DNA of 59,778 bases from an uncultured Porphyromonadaceae bacterium (GCA_902491515.1 CABUIC010000016.1:1-59778); one strand, 5' to 3'; shown: positions 1 to 8,660, numbered from the stretch's first letter. Notes: a model not told the origin generated them from the sequence alone. Translations and numbers: made by a program.

Positions 1-221
1 GGGGCCGACCCGTCATATCCCTGTGTTGCTACATTGACAGTTTTTACCGTCTGAGAACCCAAAAATCGCAGCCCGACCAACACCCATCTCCGTATACGCC
101 ATTCTTAGCCATTCTCCCTAAGTGCGTTTGAGGCCATTAACTGAATATCCCTAATTACTTTCTGCGGAAAATGCGACAGATGCAAGTTAAAGAATATTAA
201 AGCGCAGGAGCGGCGTAAACA
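1..221. other. intergenic sequence at window edge
   Basis: I see no convincing gene here. The stretch is more AT-rich than the neighbouring coding DNA. At 141-157 it holds the 17-base string CTGAATATCCCTAATTA, which also occurs on the minus strand at 59720-59736 in the promoter of the secreted protein at the other end of the window. Confidence 0.5.
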
Positions 222-271
222 GACCCGATAGGCCTTGAGGTCACTGTGGGGCTTATCGGGCCTATCCGGTC
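222..271 (-). terminator. probable hairpin after SemiSWEET gene
   Basis: Arms at 222-234 and 259-271 pair with one mismatch directly at the stop codon of the SemiSWEET gene. The following tract on the minus strand is only moderately T-rich (TCTGTTT), so this is a weak terminator call. Confidence 0.4.
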
Positions 272-537
272 TATTTCTTCTTCCGGCGGTCGTTGTGGAT
301 TTTGATAGCGAAGATGATGATGGAGCTGACGGAAGCGATTACGTTTGTGATTACAATGGGCCAGTTGCTGAGCATGATGCCCTGGATGACGAAGAAGATG
401 GATCCGAGTCCGAGCATGCAGAATGTGGGGAGTGCGATGCCGTCGGTGTCGCGTGTCCGGATTGTGGCGATGGCCTGGGGGAGGTATCCGAGGACCATGC
501 AGAGAGCTGCGGCGTAGCCGATGATTTCGAGTGCCAT
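271..537 (-). CDS. SemiSWEET-type small sugar transporter
   Basis: This is an 88-residue protein with three predicted membrane helices, the size of bacterial SemiSWEETs, which work as homodimers and passively move sugars across the inner membrane. The PQ-loop signature is visible as LGYLPQ near residues 17-22 in helix 1, followed by the typical T-x-D-G-I-(A/S)-x-P loop (RTRDTDGIALPTF). The protein ends in a basic, lysine-rich cytoplasmic tail (NDRRKKK). The gene stands alone between a terminator for the upstream porin gene and a weak hairpin just beyond its own stop. Substrate cannot be told from the sequence. Family assignment is firm on length and motif; physiological role is inferred. Confidence 0.88.
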   Translation of the reverse strand: MALEIIGYAAALCMVLGYLPQAIATIRTRDTDGIALPTFCMLGLGSIFFVIQGIMLSNWPIVITNVIASVSSIIIFAIKIHNDRRKKK

Positions 538-570
538 GGCGTGGGTGTGTGTTTCGGTATGGTTTCAGGG

Positions 571-610
571 AAAAAATCACCCGCCCGTGCCCGGAGGGCT
601 GAGGCGGGTG
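571..610 (-). terminator. intrinsic terminator of the OmpA-family gene
   Basis: Perfect 8-bp arms CACCCGCC (578-585) and GGCGGGTG (603-610) are followed on the minus strand by a run of six T (plus-strand A at 571-576). It lies between the porin stop codon and the SemiSWEET start. Confidence 0.85.
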
Positions 611-699
611 ACCGATTGATGTGTGTTAGTTCTGTAATTGAGTCGGCCGGAGGCCGTGTGTCTTACAATTCTAAGTCGAAGGAGGGAGTCGCAGCAGGA

Positions 700-1869
700 T
701 TACTGTTCGAGTGTGCAGATGCTAACTCGGTTCCAGGACTCTTCCTCGAACATGTTGCCGATGCCTTCGCCTTCAGCGGTGATGCGGTCAGCCTTGATTT
801 TGTACTTGTTGATGAGGGCGTTCTTGACGGCCTCGGCACGGTTCTTGGCGAGCTTCACGTTGAAGTCGTAGTTGCCGTCCTTGGAAGCGTAACCCTTGAT
901 GACAACCTTGCAGTTGGGGTGGCTCTTCATGTAGTCGGCGATCATTGTTACGTTGGGCATCTGGTCGGCGGTGATGGCGTGCGAGCCGATGCGGAAGAAT
1001 ACGAAGCGGACGGAGTTGTACTGGTTGGCAACTTCCTTGACAACCTGGACTTCGGGCTTCTTGTTCTTGCAAGCCTCGAGTTCGGCGGCGAGTTCGCCGG
1101 CCTTAGCCTGCCAGGCGCCGGCGGTAGCTACGCAAGCGTCGAGCTGGCCGCGGAGGTCGTTGATCTGGCCGTTGAGGGCGTCGATTTCAGCCTGATTGTA
1201 GGGCTTCACGCAAGCGAAGCCGGGGCCGAAGTTGTAGGAGACGCCTGCCATTAGGTTGAAGGTGGCGTTGTTGATGTCGTAAGCGCAGGAGGTCTGCTTC
1301 CATTCGCCGGGGTTGTAGAAGTTGTTGCCGTCGGTCATGTTCCAGTTGATGCTGGGCTTGATCGAGATGGTGAGGGCGTCGGAAACGTTGAAGTTGAAGT
1401 TGAGGCCTACCTTGGTAGCGAAGTAGTTCCAGTCTTCGCGCATGCCTTCCTGCTGAGCGCGGTTGATGAATTCGTGGCCCCAGCCGGCACCGGCAACGGC
1501 CTCGATTGTGAAGGGACGGGTCTTGCAGCTGTAGCCGCCGAAGAGGTTGAAGAGGTCAACGGCGCCGTACATGCCTACATAGGAGTTGTCGAAAGCAGTG
1601 GTGGAATGAACGCGGCCCTTCCAGGAGGAAGTGTTCACGCCGAAAGCGGACTCAATGCCGAGGGCGAAAGCAGGGGTAACCTGCTTCTGGATGTGGAGGC
1701 CGGCAACGCCGCGCATGGAACCCCAGAAAGCGTGGTGGTTCATAGGAGTGGTCACACCGCCGTCGAGACCGATGGACCAGTTGTCAAAGAATCCGGGCTG
1801 TTCAACAGCCTGAGCGGAAGCGGCGAGTGCACCCAGTGCAACTGCTGCCGAAAGGAGAACTTTCTTCAT
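700..1869 (-). CDS. OmpA-family outer-membrane protein
   Basis: The 389-residue protein has a Sec signal peptide (about residues 1-21, ending AQA). A beta-rich N-terminal half of roughly 200 residues fits an OmpA-type barrel, then comes a short helical linker rich in Ala/Leu/Glu (about 225-265). The C-terminal OmpA peptidoglycan-binding domain covers about 275-389. In that domain the conserved helix pattern is visible as NVKLAKNRAEAVKNAL, with the preceding beta segment KVVIKGYASKDG. The family anchors the outer membrane to peptidoglycan and can be a major porin. A TAACTTTG -7 box lies about 35 bases upstream of the start, and a strong terminator follows, so it is probably a monocistronic, well-expressed gene. 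Exact porin function is inferred. Confidence 0.92.
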   Translation of the reverse strand: MKKVLLSAAVALGALAASAQAVEQPGFFDNWSIGLDGGVTTPMNHHAFWGSMRGVAGLHIQKQVTPAFALGIESAFGVNTSSWKGRVHSTTAFDNSYVGMYGAVDLFNLFGGYSCKTRPFTIEAVAGAGWGHEFINRAQQEGMREDWNYFATKVGLNFNFNVSDALTISIKPSINWNMTDGNNFYNPGEWKQTSCAYDINNATFNLMAGVSYNFGPGFACVKPYNQAEIDALNGQINDLRGQLDACVATAGAWQAKAGELAAELEACKNKKPEVQVVKEVANQYNSVRFVFFRIGSHAITADQMPNVTMIADYMKSHPNCKVVIKGYASKDGNYDFNVKLAKNRAEAVKNALINKYKIKADRITAEGEGIGNMFEEESWNRVSICTLEQ

Positions 1870-1901
1870 AAATAAAAGCTGATATTGTGTCTATTCGGGG
1901 A

Positions 1902-1909
1902 CAAAGTTA
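1902..1909 (-). promoter_or_regulatory. Bacteroidetes -7 box for OmpA-family gene
   Basis: On the minus strand this reads TAACTTTG, matching the TAnnTTTG consensus of the Bacteroidetes housekeeping sigma factor. A TTTC lies 17 bases upstream in place of a good TTTG -33 box. Upstream DNA is strongly AT-rich (to about 1960). Confidence 0.65.
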
Positions 1910-2156
1910 CGTTATTTAGTTGGAATGAAAAAATTTTTTTAATAAAATTATTTAATTTGACCCACAAAAAGGTGGTTTGAGGCCTCTTTTCGGGGGATTT
2001 CTGACGTAAAAACACGTGCGGCGGAGGGAAAGTTTGGGAGGAGACGCAGATTTAACGCAGTTAACTTAACTGGTGGCCGGTTTTTAATAGAGGCGGCGCC
2101 GGAATTCAACGCAACCGCCCTCCGGATAACTGACCGCCCGGGGGGCTTCTCTCTTT

Positions 2157-5100
2157 TTACTTCGGGGTGGCGGACCAGCCGCCGCCGAGAGATTTGTAGA
2201 GGGAGATGAGGGCGAGGTATTCGTCGCGGACGGCGTTGGAGAGTCCGGTCTCGGCGTCGAAATATCGCCGCTGTGCGTCGAGGACGTCGATGTAGCCGAT
2301 GGAGCCGGCGCGGTACTGGATGTATGCGAGCTCGACGTAACGGCGCGCGGCCTCGCGGAGCTCGCGGCGCCGGATGGTTGTCTCGCGGCGGGAGCGCATG
2401 GCCGAGGCGGCGTCGGAGACCTCGCGGAAGGCGGTGAAGACGCGCTGCTCGTAGTTGTACTTGGCCTCGTCGTAGCGGGCGAGGGCAGCCTGGTATTTCC
2501 GCTTGTTGCGTCCGAAGTCGAAAACGGGTCCGGCAATGGAGCCTATGGCGTAAGTCCAGGGCGAGGAGAAAAATTTCACGAATCCGTCGTCCTCGAATCC
2601 TCCGGTGAAGGCGAGGCGGAGTTTGGGGAAGCGGTTGGCATAGGCCACACCCACGCCGGCGAGCGCGCTCTTGAGCTGCTGTTCGGCGGCGCGGAGGTCG
2701 GGGCGGCGCTCGAGGAGGGTGGAGGGGAGCCCGGAAGGCAGTCCGATTTCGAAGGAGTGGCCCATCGTGAGGCGCCCGCGCTCAATTTCCTCCTGAGGGA
2801 AGCGCCCCATGAGTATGGATATGGCATTTCGGGCGGCATCGACCCTCTGCTCGAGGTTGGGGACGAGGGCGGCGGTGGTCTGGTATTCGACCTGGGCCTG
2901 ACGGTATACGATTTCGGAGGTCAGGCCGCCCTCGAAACGGAGCTTCGCTATCCGCTGGCTCTCGGCGCGGGTGGTGAGGGTGCGTCGGACGATGGCGAGC
3001 TCGTTGTCGAGGGCCACGAGTGTGTAGTAGGCAGTGGCGGCTTCCGCGACGAGGGTCATGCGCATGGCTCTTTCGTTCTCGACGGAGGCCATGAAGTCGG
3101 ATGCGGCGCGTTTCTTTGCCCATGAGAGACCTCCCCAAAGGTCGACTTCCCATACAACGGTGGCCTTTATGGCGGCCTCGGGGTCTTTTTTTACGCCTTC
3201 GCCTCGGGTGTCCGTTGTCTCGTGGTCCACGTATGCCTGAGCTGAGAGTGTGGGGAGGAAGTCGGCCTTGGCGAGGCCGTAGAGAGCCCTTGCCTGCTCG
3301 ATGCGGGCTCCGGCGGCGAGGAGGTCGCGGTTGTGGTCGAGGGTTTCGTTGATGATGCTGACGAGGGAGGGGTCGCCGTAGACCTGCCACCACTCCATGT
3401 CGGCCACGGTGAGGGAGTCGGACTCGACGGTTCCGGCGATTTTGTCGGGGATGCGGATGTCGGGGGCCGTGCAGTTGCGCGTTCCGGAGCAGGAGGCGAG
3501 GGACGCGGCGAGGAAAAGGGCCGCGGCGGCCACGGGGGCTGCGGCCTTGCGCCTGCGGTGCGGGAAGAGGCGGAAATTGCCGCCTCCGCGGCGCACCAGG
3601 CTGCGGACGGCCACGTAGAAGAAGGGCACGAAGACGATGCCGAAAGTTATCGCCACGAGCATTCCGAAGAATACGCCGGTGCCGATGTCGCGTCGGGCCG
3701 CGGCTCCGGGGCCTGTGGCGAAGAGGAGGGGCAGGAGTCCGAGCATGAAGGCGAGGGAGGTCATGACGATGGGGCGGAAGCGGAGGCGAGCTGCGGAGAG
3801 GGCGGCCTCCTTGGGCGACATTCCGGCGTCGTCGGCTTCCTTGGCGAACTCGACGATGAGGATGGCGTTCTTTGCCACGAGTCCGACGAGCATTACGAGC
3901 CCAATCTGGAAGTAGACGTTGTTCTCGAGGCCGGTCACGGCGATGCCGAGGTAAGCGCCGAGGAGGGCGACGGGGAGGGAGAGGACGACGGCGAGGGGAA
4001 CGGTCCAGCTCTCGTAGAGGGCGGCGAGGAAGAGGAATACGAACACGAGGGCGAGGCCGAGGACCAGGCCTGTGTTGCCGTCCTGATGCTTCTGCTGGTA
4101 GGATAGACCGCTCCATTCGATGCCGATGTTGTCGGGGAGGTGCCGGTCGGCTATTTCCTGGAGGGCGGTCATGGCGTCGCCCGTGGAATATCCGTGGGCG
4201 GCCTCGCCGGAGATTGTGGCCGCGTTGAACATGTTGAAGCGTCCGATGGTGCCGGGCCCGGTGGTGTAGTGGCTTGTGCCGAGGGATGTGACGGGGACCA
4301 TGGCCTTGTCCGAGCCGCGCACGAAGAAGAGACCGAGGTTCTCGCGGCGGGCGCGGAATTCGGGGGAGGCCTGGATGTAGACGCGGTATATGCGGTTGAA
4401 CATGTTGAAGTCGTTGACGTAGACGGAGCCGGTGAAGGCCTTCATGGTTGAGAAGATGTCGCTGACGGGGATGCCCTGGAGTTTGGCCTTGTCGCGGTCG
4501 ACGTCGAAGAAGAGCTGTGGGATGTCGGCCTGCATGGATGAGGACAGGCTCTCGAACTGCGGCATTTCGGCGGCGCGTGCCATGATGGTGTCGACGGCGG
4601 CGCGGAGGTCGTCGTATGAGGCGTCGGCGCGTGCCTCGACTACCATCTCGAAACCTCCGGATGTGCCGAGACCGGAGATGATTGCCGGGGAGAAGAAGTA
4701 GACGTTGCTCTCGGGATATTCGGAGAATTCCTTTCTGAGACGGTCGCGGAGCTCGGCGAGGGAACCGTTGGAGCGCTCTTCCCAGGGCTTGAGGATTACG
4801 GTGAGGACGGCGTGGGCCTGGTTGGTGCCGGTGCGGGGCGAGGAGCCCGTGACGTTGAGGACATATTCCACGTCGGGGTCGTTCTCGAGGAAGCGGAGGG
4901 CGCGCTCGGTGACGGCGCGGGTGCGCTCGATAGTCGCGCCTTCGGGGAGCTCGAGCTCGACGGTGAAGTAGCCCTGGTCCTCGGCGGACATGAATGAGCG
5001 GGGCATGAGGCTGTTGCAGACGTAGATTGCCACGAGAACGAGCCCGAAGGCGGCGATCATGCGGCGGGGGTGGAGGAAGGAGCGTCCGACCATGCGGCAG

Positions 5101-6674
5101 TAGAAGGAGTTGCCCTTGCGGAGCCAGTAGTTTATGAGGCGGAAGAGGCGTAGCTTGCGCTTGCCTTTGGGTTCGGGGCGCAGGAGAGCGGCGCACATCA
5201 CCGGGGAGAGCGTGAGGGCCACGACAGTGGAGATGATCACGGAGACGGCGATGGTGACGGTGAACTGGCGGTAGAGCTGGCCCGTGATGCCCGGGAGGAA
5301 GCTCACGGGCACGAACACGGCGCAGAGCACGAGGCTCATGGCTATGAGCGCGGAGCCGAGGCCGGCCATGGCCTCGCGGGTAGCCTCGCGGGCGGAGAGG
5401 CCGCGGGAGTTCATGATTCGGTCGACGTTCTCGACTACGACGATGGCGTCGTCCACGACGATGCCTATCGCAAGGATGAGGCCGAGGAGGGTGAGCATGT
5501 TCAGCGAGAATCCGAAGACGAGCATCGCACCGAAGGTGCCGATGAGCGAGATGGGCACGGCGATGATGGGGATGACGGTGGCGCGCCAGTTCTGGAGCGA
5601 GAGGAAGACCACGAGAATCACCAGGAGGAGGGCCTCGAAGAAGGTGCGGTAGACGTGGTGGATCGACTCGGAGATGTAGGTGGTCATGTCGAAGGGAATC
5701 GAGAAGCTCAGGCCCTCTGGGAGAGTGCGCTGGATTTCGTCGAGGAGCTTCTTGACTTCCTCGGCGACGTCGAGGGCGTTTGCGCCGGGAAGCATGGAAA
5801 TCTCCATTATCGCGGCGTTGCCGCCGTTGATTCCGCTCTCGGTGGAATAGCTCTGCGCCTCGAGGCGCACCTCGGCCACGTCCTTGAGGCGGAGGAGGGA
5901 GCCGTCCTTGTTGGCGCGTATGACGATGTCCTCGAACTCGGAGACTTTCGAGAGGCGTCCGCGGGCGATGATGGGGACTGTGAGGTCGATGCCGTCCATG
6001 GGCGCCTGGCCGAGGACTCCGGCGGCCGACTCGCGGTTCTGGTCCTTTAGGGCGCTCTGGATGTCGCTGACGGTCAGGCCCATGTCGGCGAGCTTGTCGG
6101 GGGCCACGTGGATGAGCATGGCGTAGTAGCGCGAGCCGACGTTGGAAACGGAGCCGACGCCGGGCACGCGTCGGACGAGGTCGACGACGTTGAGCGTGGC
6201 GAAGTTGCTGAGGTATATCTCGTCGTACTTCGTGTCGGAGCTCTGGAGGGCTATGGTCATGAGCTTCGCTGCGGTCTTCTTCTCGACGGAGATACCGTTC
6301 TGGACGACCTCGGCCGGGAGGCGGGCCTCGGCTTTCTTGACGCGGTTCTGGATGTCGACGGCGGCGAGCTCGGGGTCGACGCCGATTTCGAATGTCACAG
6401 TGGCGTTGAACCCTCCGGAGTTCGAGCTTGAGGAGTTCATGTAGATCATGCCGGGGGTGCCGTTGAGGACCTGTTCGATGGGGGTTGCGACGGCCTGGGT
6501 GACGGTCATGGCGTCGGCGCCGGGGTATGAGGCGGAGATGCTGACGACTGGCGGGACGATGTCGGGGTACTGGTCGACGGGGAGCATTGTGAGGCCGATG
6601 CCGCCGACGATGGTGATGACGATCGATATCACGATCGAGAACACCGGGTGGTCGAGAAAGAAGTTCTTTTTCAT
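2157..6674 (-). CDS. fused RND efflux pump (AcrB-like) and outer-membrane channel lipoprotein
   Basis: One uninterrupted 1505-codon frame encodes two proteins that are normally separate. Residues 1-1026 are a complete hydrophobe/amphiphile-type RND pump. The proton-relay aspartates Asp408-Asp409 (in GIVVDDAIVVVEN) and Lys935 (in AKNAILIV) match AcrB. From residue 1027 comes a basic stretch (HRRRK), a hydrophobic segment and a lipobox ending LASC with Cys1062. Residues 1063-1505 are a full-length NodT/OprM-type outer-membrane factor with the usual two-fold repeat of coiled-coil segments. It follows the adaptor gene with a 4-base ATGA overlap. The channel part has kept a complete lipoprotein signal. 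It may therefore be cut free by signal peptidase II, or be translated from an internal start such as the GTG at residue 1027 (3594-3596). Drug or bile-salt export is the likely role. Confidence 0.9.
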   Translation of the reverse strand: MKKNFFLDHPVFSIVISIVITIVGGIGLTMLPVDQYPDIVPPVVSISASYPGADAMTVTQAVATPIEQVLNGTPGMIYMNSSSSNSGGFNATVTFEIGVDPELAAVDIQNRVKKAEARLPAEVVQNGISVEKKTAAKLMTIALQSSDTKYDEIYLSNFATLNVVDLVRRVPGVGSVSNVGSRYYAMLIHVAPDKLADMGLTVSDIQSALKDQNRESAAGVLGQAPMDGIDLTVPIIARGRLSKVSEFEDIVIRANKDGSLLRLKDVAEVRLEAQSYSTESGINGGNAAIMEISMLPGANALDVAEEVKKLLDEIQRTLPEGLSFSIPFDMTTYISESIHHVYRTFFEALLLVILVVFLSLQNWRATVIPIIAVPISLIGTFGAMLVFGFSLNMLTLLGLILAIGIVVDDAIVVVENVDRIMNSRGLSAREATREAMAGLGSALIAMSLVLCAVFVPVSFLPGITGQLYRQFTVTIAVSVIISTVVALTLSPVMCAALLRPEPKGKRKLRLFRLINYWLRKGNSFYCRMVGRSFLHPRRMIAAFGLVLVAIYVCNSLMPRSFMSAEDQGYFTVELELPEGATIERTRAVTERALRFLENDPDVEYVLNVTGSSPRTGTNQAHAVLTVILKPWEERSNGSLAELRDRLRKEFSEYPESNVYFFSPAIISGLGTSGGFEMVVEARADASYDDLRAAVDTIMARAAEMPQFESLSSSMQADIPQLFFDVDRDKAKLQGIPVSDIFSTMKAFTGSVYVNDFNMFNRIYRVYIQASPEFRARRENLGLFFVRGSDKAMVPVTSLGTSHYTTGPGTIGRFNMFNAATISGEAAHGYSTGDAMTALQEIADRHLPDNIGIEWSGLSYQQKHQDGNTGLVLGLALVFVFLFLAALYESWTVPLAVVLSLPVALLGAYLGIAVTGLENNVYFQIGLVMLVGLVAKNAILIVEFAKEADDAGMSPKEAALSAARLRFRPIVMTSLAFMLGLLPLLFATGPGAAARRDIGTGVFFGMLVAITFGIVFVPFFYVAVRSLVRRGGGNFRLFPHRRRKAAAPVAAAALFLAASLASCSGTRNCTAPDIRIPDKIAGTVESDSLTVADMEWWQVYGDPSLVSIINETLDHNRDLLAAGARIEQARALYGLAKADFLPTLSAQAYVDHETTDTRGEGVKKDPEAAIKATVVWEVDLWGGLSWAKKRAASDFMASVENERAMRMTLVAEAATAYYTLVALDNELAIVRRTLTTRAESQRIAKLRFEGGLTSEIVYRQAQVEYQTTAALVPNLEQRVDAARNAISILMGRFPQEEIERGRLTMGHSFEIGLPSGLPSTLLERRPDLRAAEQQLKSALAGVGVAYANRFPKLRLAFTGGFEDDGFVKFFSSPWTYAIGSIAGPVFDFGRNKRKYQAALARYDEAKYNYEQRVFTAFREVSDAASAMRSRRETTIRRRELREAARRYVELAYIQYRAGSIGYIDVLDAQRRYFDAETGLSNAVRDEYLALISLYKSLGGGWSATPK

Positions 6675-7876
6675 TGCCGGGGTTCTTCAGAAGACTGTTT
6701 TACGGGAGCCACTTTCATGCCGTGGCGGAGTTTGTGGAAGCCGTCGGTGACGATCTGCTCTCCGCGGGCGAGGCCGCGCTCGATGATGATGGAGTTGTCG
6801 CCGACTTCGGGCCCGGTCTCGACGAAGCGTTTCTCGACGATGCTGTCGGGGCGCATGACGAAGATGTAGGCTCCGCCTTTTTCAATGACGAGGGCCTTGG
6901 CCGGGACGGTGAGGGCGTTGCCGCGGACGTCCATGAGGAGTTTCACGCGGGTGAACTCGCCGGGGAGGAGCGTGTGGTCGGGGTTGGGCATGGCCGCGCG
7001 GACGGAGAATGTGCCGGTGTTGGGGTCGACCTGAGGAGATGCGAAGTCGACGACTCCGCGGTGGGGGTAGATTTTGCCGTCGGCGAGGGTGACTGTGACT
7101 GTTGGCTCCCAGGCGCGGGAGGCGTCGCGCTGTCCGAAGTTGACGTTGCGCTCCTTGCTGCGGAGATAGTCGAGGGCGGTCATGGAGAAGTCGACGAGGA
7201 CCGTGTCGGAACGCACGATGGTTGCGAGGAGGGAGGTGGCTCCGGGGCCGACGAGGGTGCCGAGGTCGGCGTTTCGCTCGGAGATAATGCCGTCGGCGGG
7301 GGCCGTGACGGTGGTGTAGCCGAGGGTGAGGTCGGCCTGAGTTACATCGGCCTTCGCCACGAGGACCTCCGCGGATGCTGTCTCGAAGGCCGTGCGGGCG
7401 TTGTCGTAGTCGAGCTGGGAGGCCGCGTTCTGCTCGTAGAGGGGCTTGATGCGGGCGAGGTCGCGCTCAGCCTTCTGGGCGTTCATCTCGGCTTTGTTGA
7501 GCTGGGCGCGGGCCCTTTCGGCGCGTGCGCGGTAGAGGGTGGGGTCAATGATGAAGAGGGTCTGCCCTTTCTTCACGGGGGCGCCCTCCTCGAAGAACAT
7601 CTTCTGGAGATAGCCCTCAACGCGGGCGCGGACTTCGACGAACTGCTGGGCGCGGATGCGTCCGACGTATTCGCCGTAGATGCTGACGTTTCCGGTGGTG
7701 ACTGGTTCGACGGCGACAACAGGCGGAACCGGAGGAACGGGTTTGGGCCGCAGGGCGAGCCAGATGAGGACGCCTGCGGCTGCGAGGACTATCAGGGCCG
7801 CGGCTCCTAAGATGGTGCGGCGGGGATTGTGGCGCACGGCGTCGATGCCGGCCTTGGCGATATGCTTGTTGTTCAT
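6671..7876 (-). CDS. RND efflux periplasmic adaptor (membrane fusion protein)
   Basis: This 401-residue HlyD/AcrA-family adaptor has an N-terminal inner-membrane anchor at about residues 20-45 and no lipobox Cys. It continues with a split biotinyl-lipoyl domain (first half about 65-100, second half around GYTTVTAPADGIISE). Between these halves is an alpha-hairpin rich in Ala/Glu/Arg (about 105-175). A beta-barrel and a membrane-proximal domain follow. In tripartite pumps it bridges the RND pump to the outer-membrane channel, both of which are encoded in the next gene with a 4-base overlap. A TATCTTTG -7 box about 100 bases upstream marks the likely operon promoter. Substrate is unknown. Confidence 0.93.
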   Translation of the reverse strand: MNNKHIAKAGIDAVRHNPRRTILGAAALIVLAAAGVLIWLALRPKPVPPVPPVVAVEPVTTGNVSIYGEYVGRIRAQQFVEVRARVEGYLQKMFFEEGAPVKKGQTLFIIDPTLYRARAERARAQLNKAEMNAQKAERDLARIKPLYEQNAASQLDYDNARTAFETASAEVLVAKADVTQADLTLGYTTVTAPADGIISERNADLGTLVGPGATSLLATIVRSDTVLVDFSMTALDYLRSKERNVNFGQRDASRAWEPTVTVTLADGKIYPHRGVVDFASPQVDPNTGTFSVRAAMPNPDHTLLPGEFTRVKLLMDVRGNALTVPAKALVIEKGGAYIFVMRPDSIVEKRFVETGPEVGDNSIIIERGLARGEQIVTDGFHKLRHGMKVAPVKQSSEEPRQ

Positions 7877-7976
7877 AGGAGAAACGCTATGTTTGTACCT
7901 TCCGAGGGGTTTATTCCGGATGATGTGATGAATAATTTAAAAAATACAACGCCTTGCCGGCGGGGATTGTTCGTGG

Positions 7977-7984
7977 CAAAGATA
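7977..7984 (-). promoter_or_regulatory. Bacteroidetes -7 box for the efflux operon
   Basis: The minus strand reads TATCTTTG, a full TAnnTTTG match, about 100 bases ahead of the adaptor start. No clear TTTG -33 box is at the usual 19-20 base spacing. Confidence 0.5.
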
Positions 7985-8070
7985 AGCATAATTTGCGGGA
8001 ATAATTGCGCCGGGAGGTGATTTGTGAAAAAATTAGGGAGAACAGAGCAAGGAAAGAGCGGATAAATCGC

Positions 8071-8078
8071 TAACTTTG
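8071..8078 (+). promoter_or_regulatory. -7 box for the small membrane peptide gene
   Basis: TAACTTTG matches TAnnTTTG and ends 21 bases before an ATG at 8100. A transcript starting about 7 bases after the box would have a leader of about 15 bases. The earlier in-frame ATG at 8076 overlaps this box and is unlikely to be used. Confidence 0.5.
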
Positions 8079-8099
8079 GGGAAAAATCAATACCCCGCC

Positions 8100-8258
8100 A
8101 TGGACCTACTTATTATTTTAGGAGTAATTCTCCTCGTCGTGCTGATATTCGCGCCTATAGGCCCGAAAGCCACCCCTCGCCGCCACGGGCGACACCGCAG
8201 CAAACCCACCGGCCTTCCCTGGATGGGCGGCAAGCCGCCGAAGAAGAGGGGGTATTGA
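8100..8258 (+). CDS. small single-pass membrane peptide, 52 residues
   Basis: I do not recognise a family. The peptide starts MDLLIILGVILLVVLIFAP, a single hydrophobic helix of about 17-18 residues. A strongly basic, Gly/Pro/Arg/Lys-rich tail follows (ATPRRHGRHRSKP ... GKPPKKRGY). By the positive-inside rule the tail is cytoplasmic. An in-frame ATG at 8076 would add eight residues but lies inside the -7 box, so I chose 8100. The gene is isolated on the plus strand between the divergent efflux operon and a repeat region. It could be a small regulatory membrane protein; that is a guess. Confidence 0.45.
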   Translation: MDLLIILGVILLVVLIFAPIGPKATPRRHGRHRSKPTGLPWMGGKPPKKRGY

Positions 8259-8266
8259 GAGGGGAA

Positions 8267-8330
8267 GGGTCCCGGACTGAAAAATCTCCGCAATGTATTG
8301 GGGTCCTGACTGAAGAATCTCGGCAATGTA
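8267..8330. repeat. imperfect tandem duplication of about 31 bases
   Basis: Two adjoining units, 8267-8297 and 8301-8330, share the layout GGGTCC..GACTGAA.AATCT then CGGCAATGTA, with a few substitutions and one indel. The second unit runs into the REP-like palindrome that follows. Confidence 0.6.
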
Positions 8331-8357
8331 GGGACGCACGAGCCGTGCGTCCCTACA
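8327..8357. repeat. REP-like palindrome, single unit (GCACG core)
   Basis: Perfect 14-base arms TGTAGGGACGCACG (8327-8340) and its inverse (8344-8357) with a 3-base loop. It belongs to the dispersed family seen about ten times in the window. Confidence 0.85.
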
Positions 8358-8484
8358 ATTCGATAATTGACTTCGCAGTTTGTGCAAAAACGAGTGCCGT
8401 CAGCGTGCTGACACGTTTCTGACACGGCTAATTTAAAAAAAAGTGGCGCAACTGTTAGTGTTGCACCACTTTGCCAAATTTTTG

Positions 8485-8558
8485 TCGGGGTGACTAGACT
8501 CGAACTAGCGACCTCACGCCCCCCAGACGCGTACTCTAACCAACTGAGCTACACCCCG
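8485..8558 (-). tRNA. tRNA-Pro (anticodon GGG)
   Basis: The 74-base minus-strand sequence folds as a canonical tRNA. It has a 7-bp acceptor (CGGGGTG/CACCCCG), a D-arm with GCTC..GAGT, and an anticodon loop CTGGGGG giving anticodon GGG. The T-arm has loop TTCGAGT, and the discriminator base is A. The 3' CCA is not encoded. The anticodon reads CCC/CCU (proline), and G at position 37 is as expected for a tRNA-Pro that is m1G-modified by TrmD, whose gene is also in this window. A consensus promoter lies immediately upstream. Confidence 0.93.
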
Positions 8559-8575
8559 ATTTCCGAAAGGCGATG

Positions 8576-8607
8576 CAAAGTTAGCGCTTAAATTCGGGGT
8601 ATGCAAA
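8576..8607 (-). promoter_or_regulatory. consensus promoter for tRNA-Pro
   Basis: On the minus strand TTTG (8604-8607), a 20-base spacer and TAACTTTG (8576-8583) form a full Bacteroidetes-type promoter. It ends 17 bases before the first base of the tRNA. Confidence 0.8.
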
Positions 8608-8660
8608 TTTTCGGGTGAGTTTAACGTCCTTTAACGCGATTTTTCGCTCCGAAGAGGGGT

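Noticed and set aside
2782..5196. Second-frame open reading of about 800 codons within the efflux pump gene
   Set aside because: Arg/Pro/His-rich low-complexity translation with no domain features, typical of a GC-rich shadow frame.
8500..8560. Possible attachment site or integrated element at tRNA-Pro
   Set aside because: No integrase gene and no repeated tRNA 3' end elsewhere in the window.
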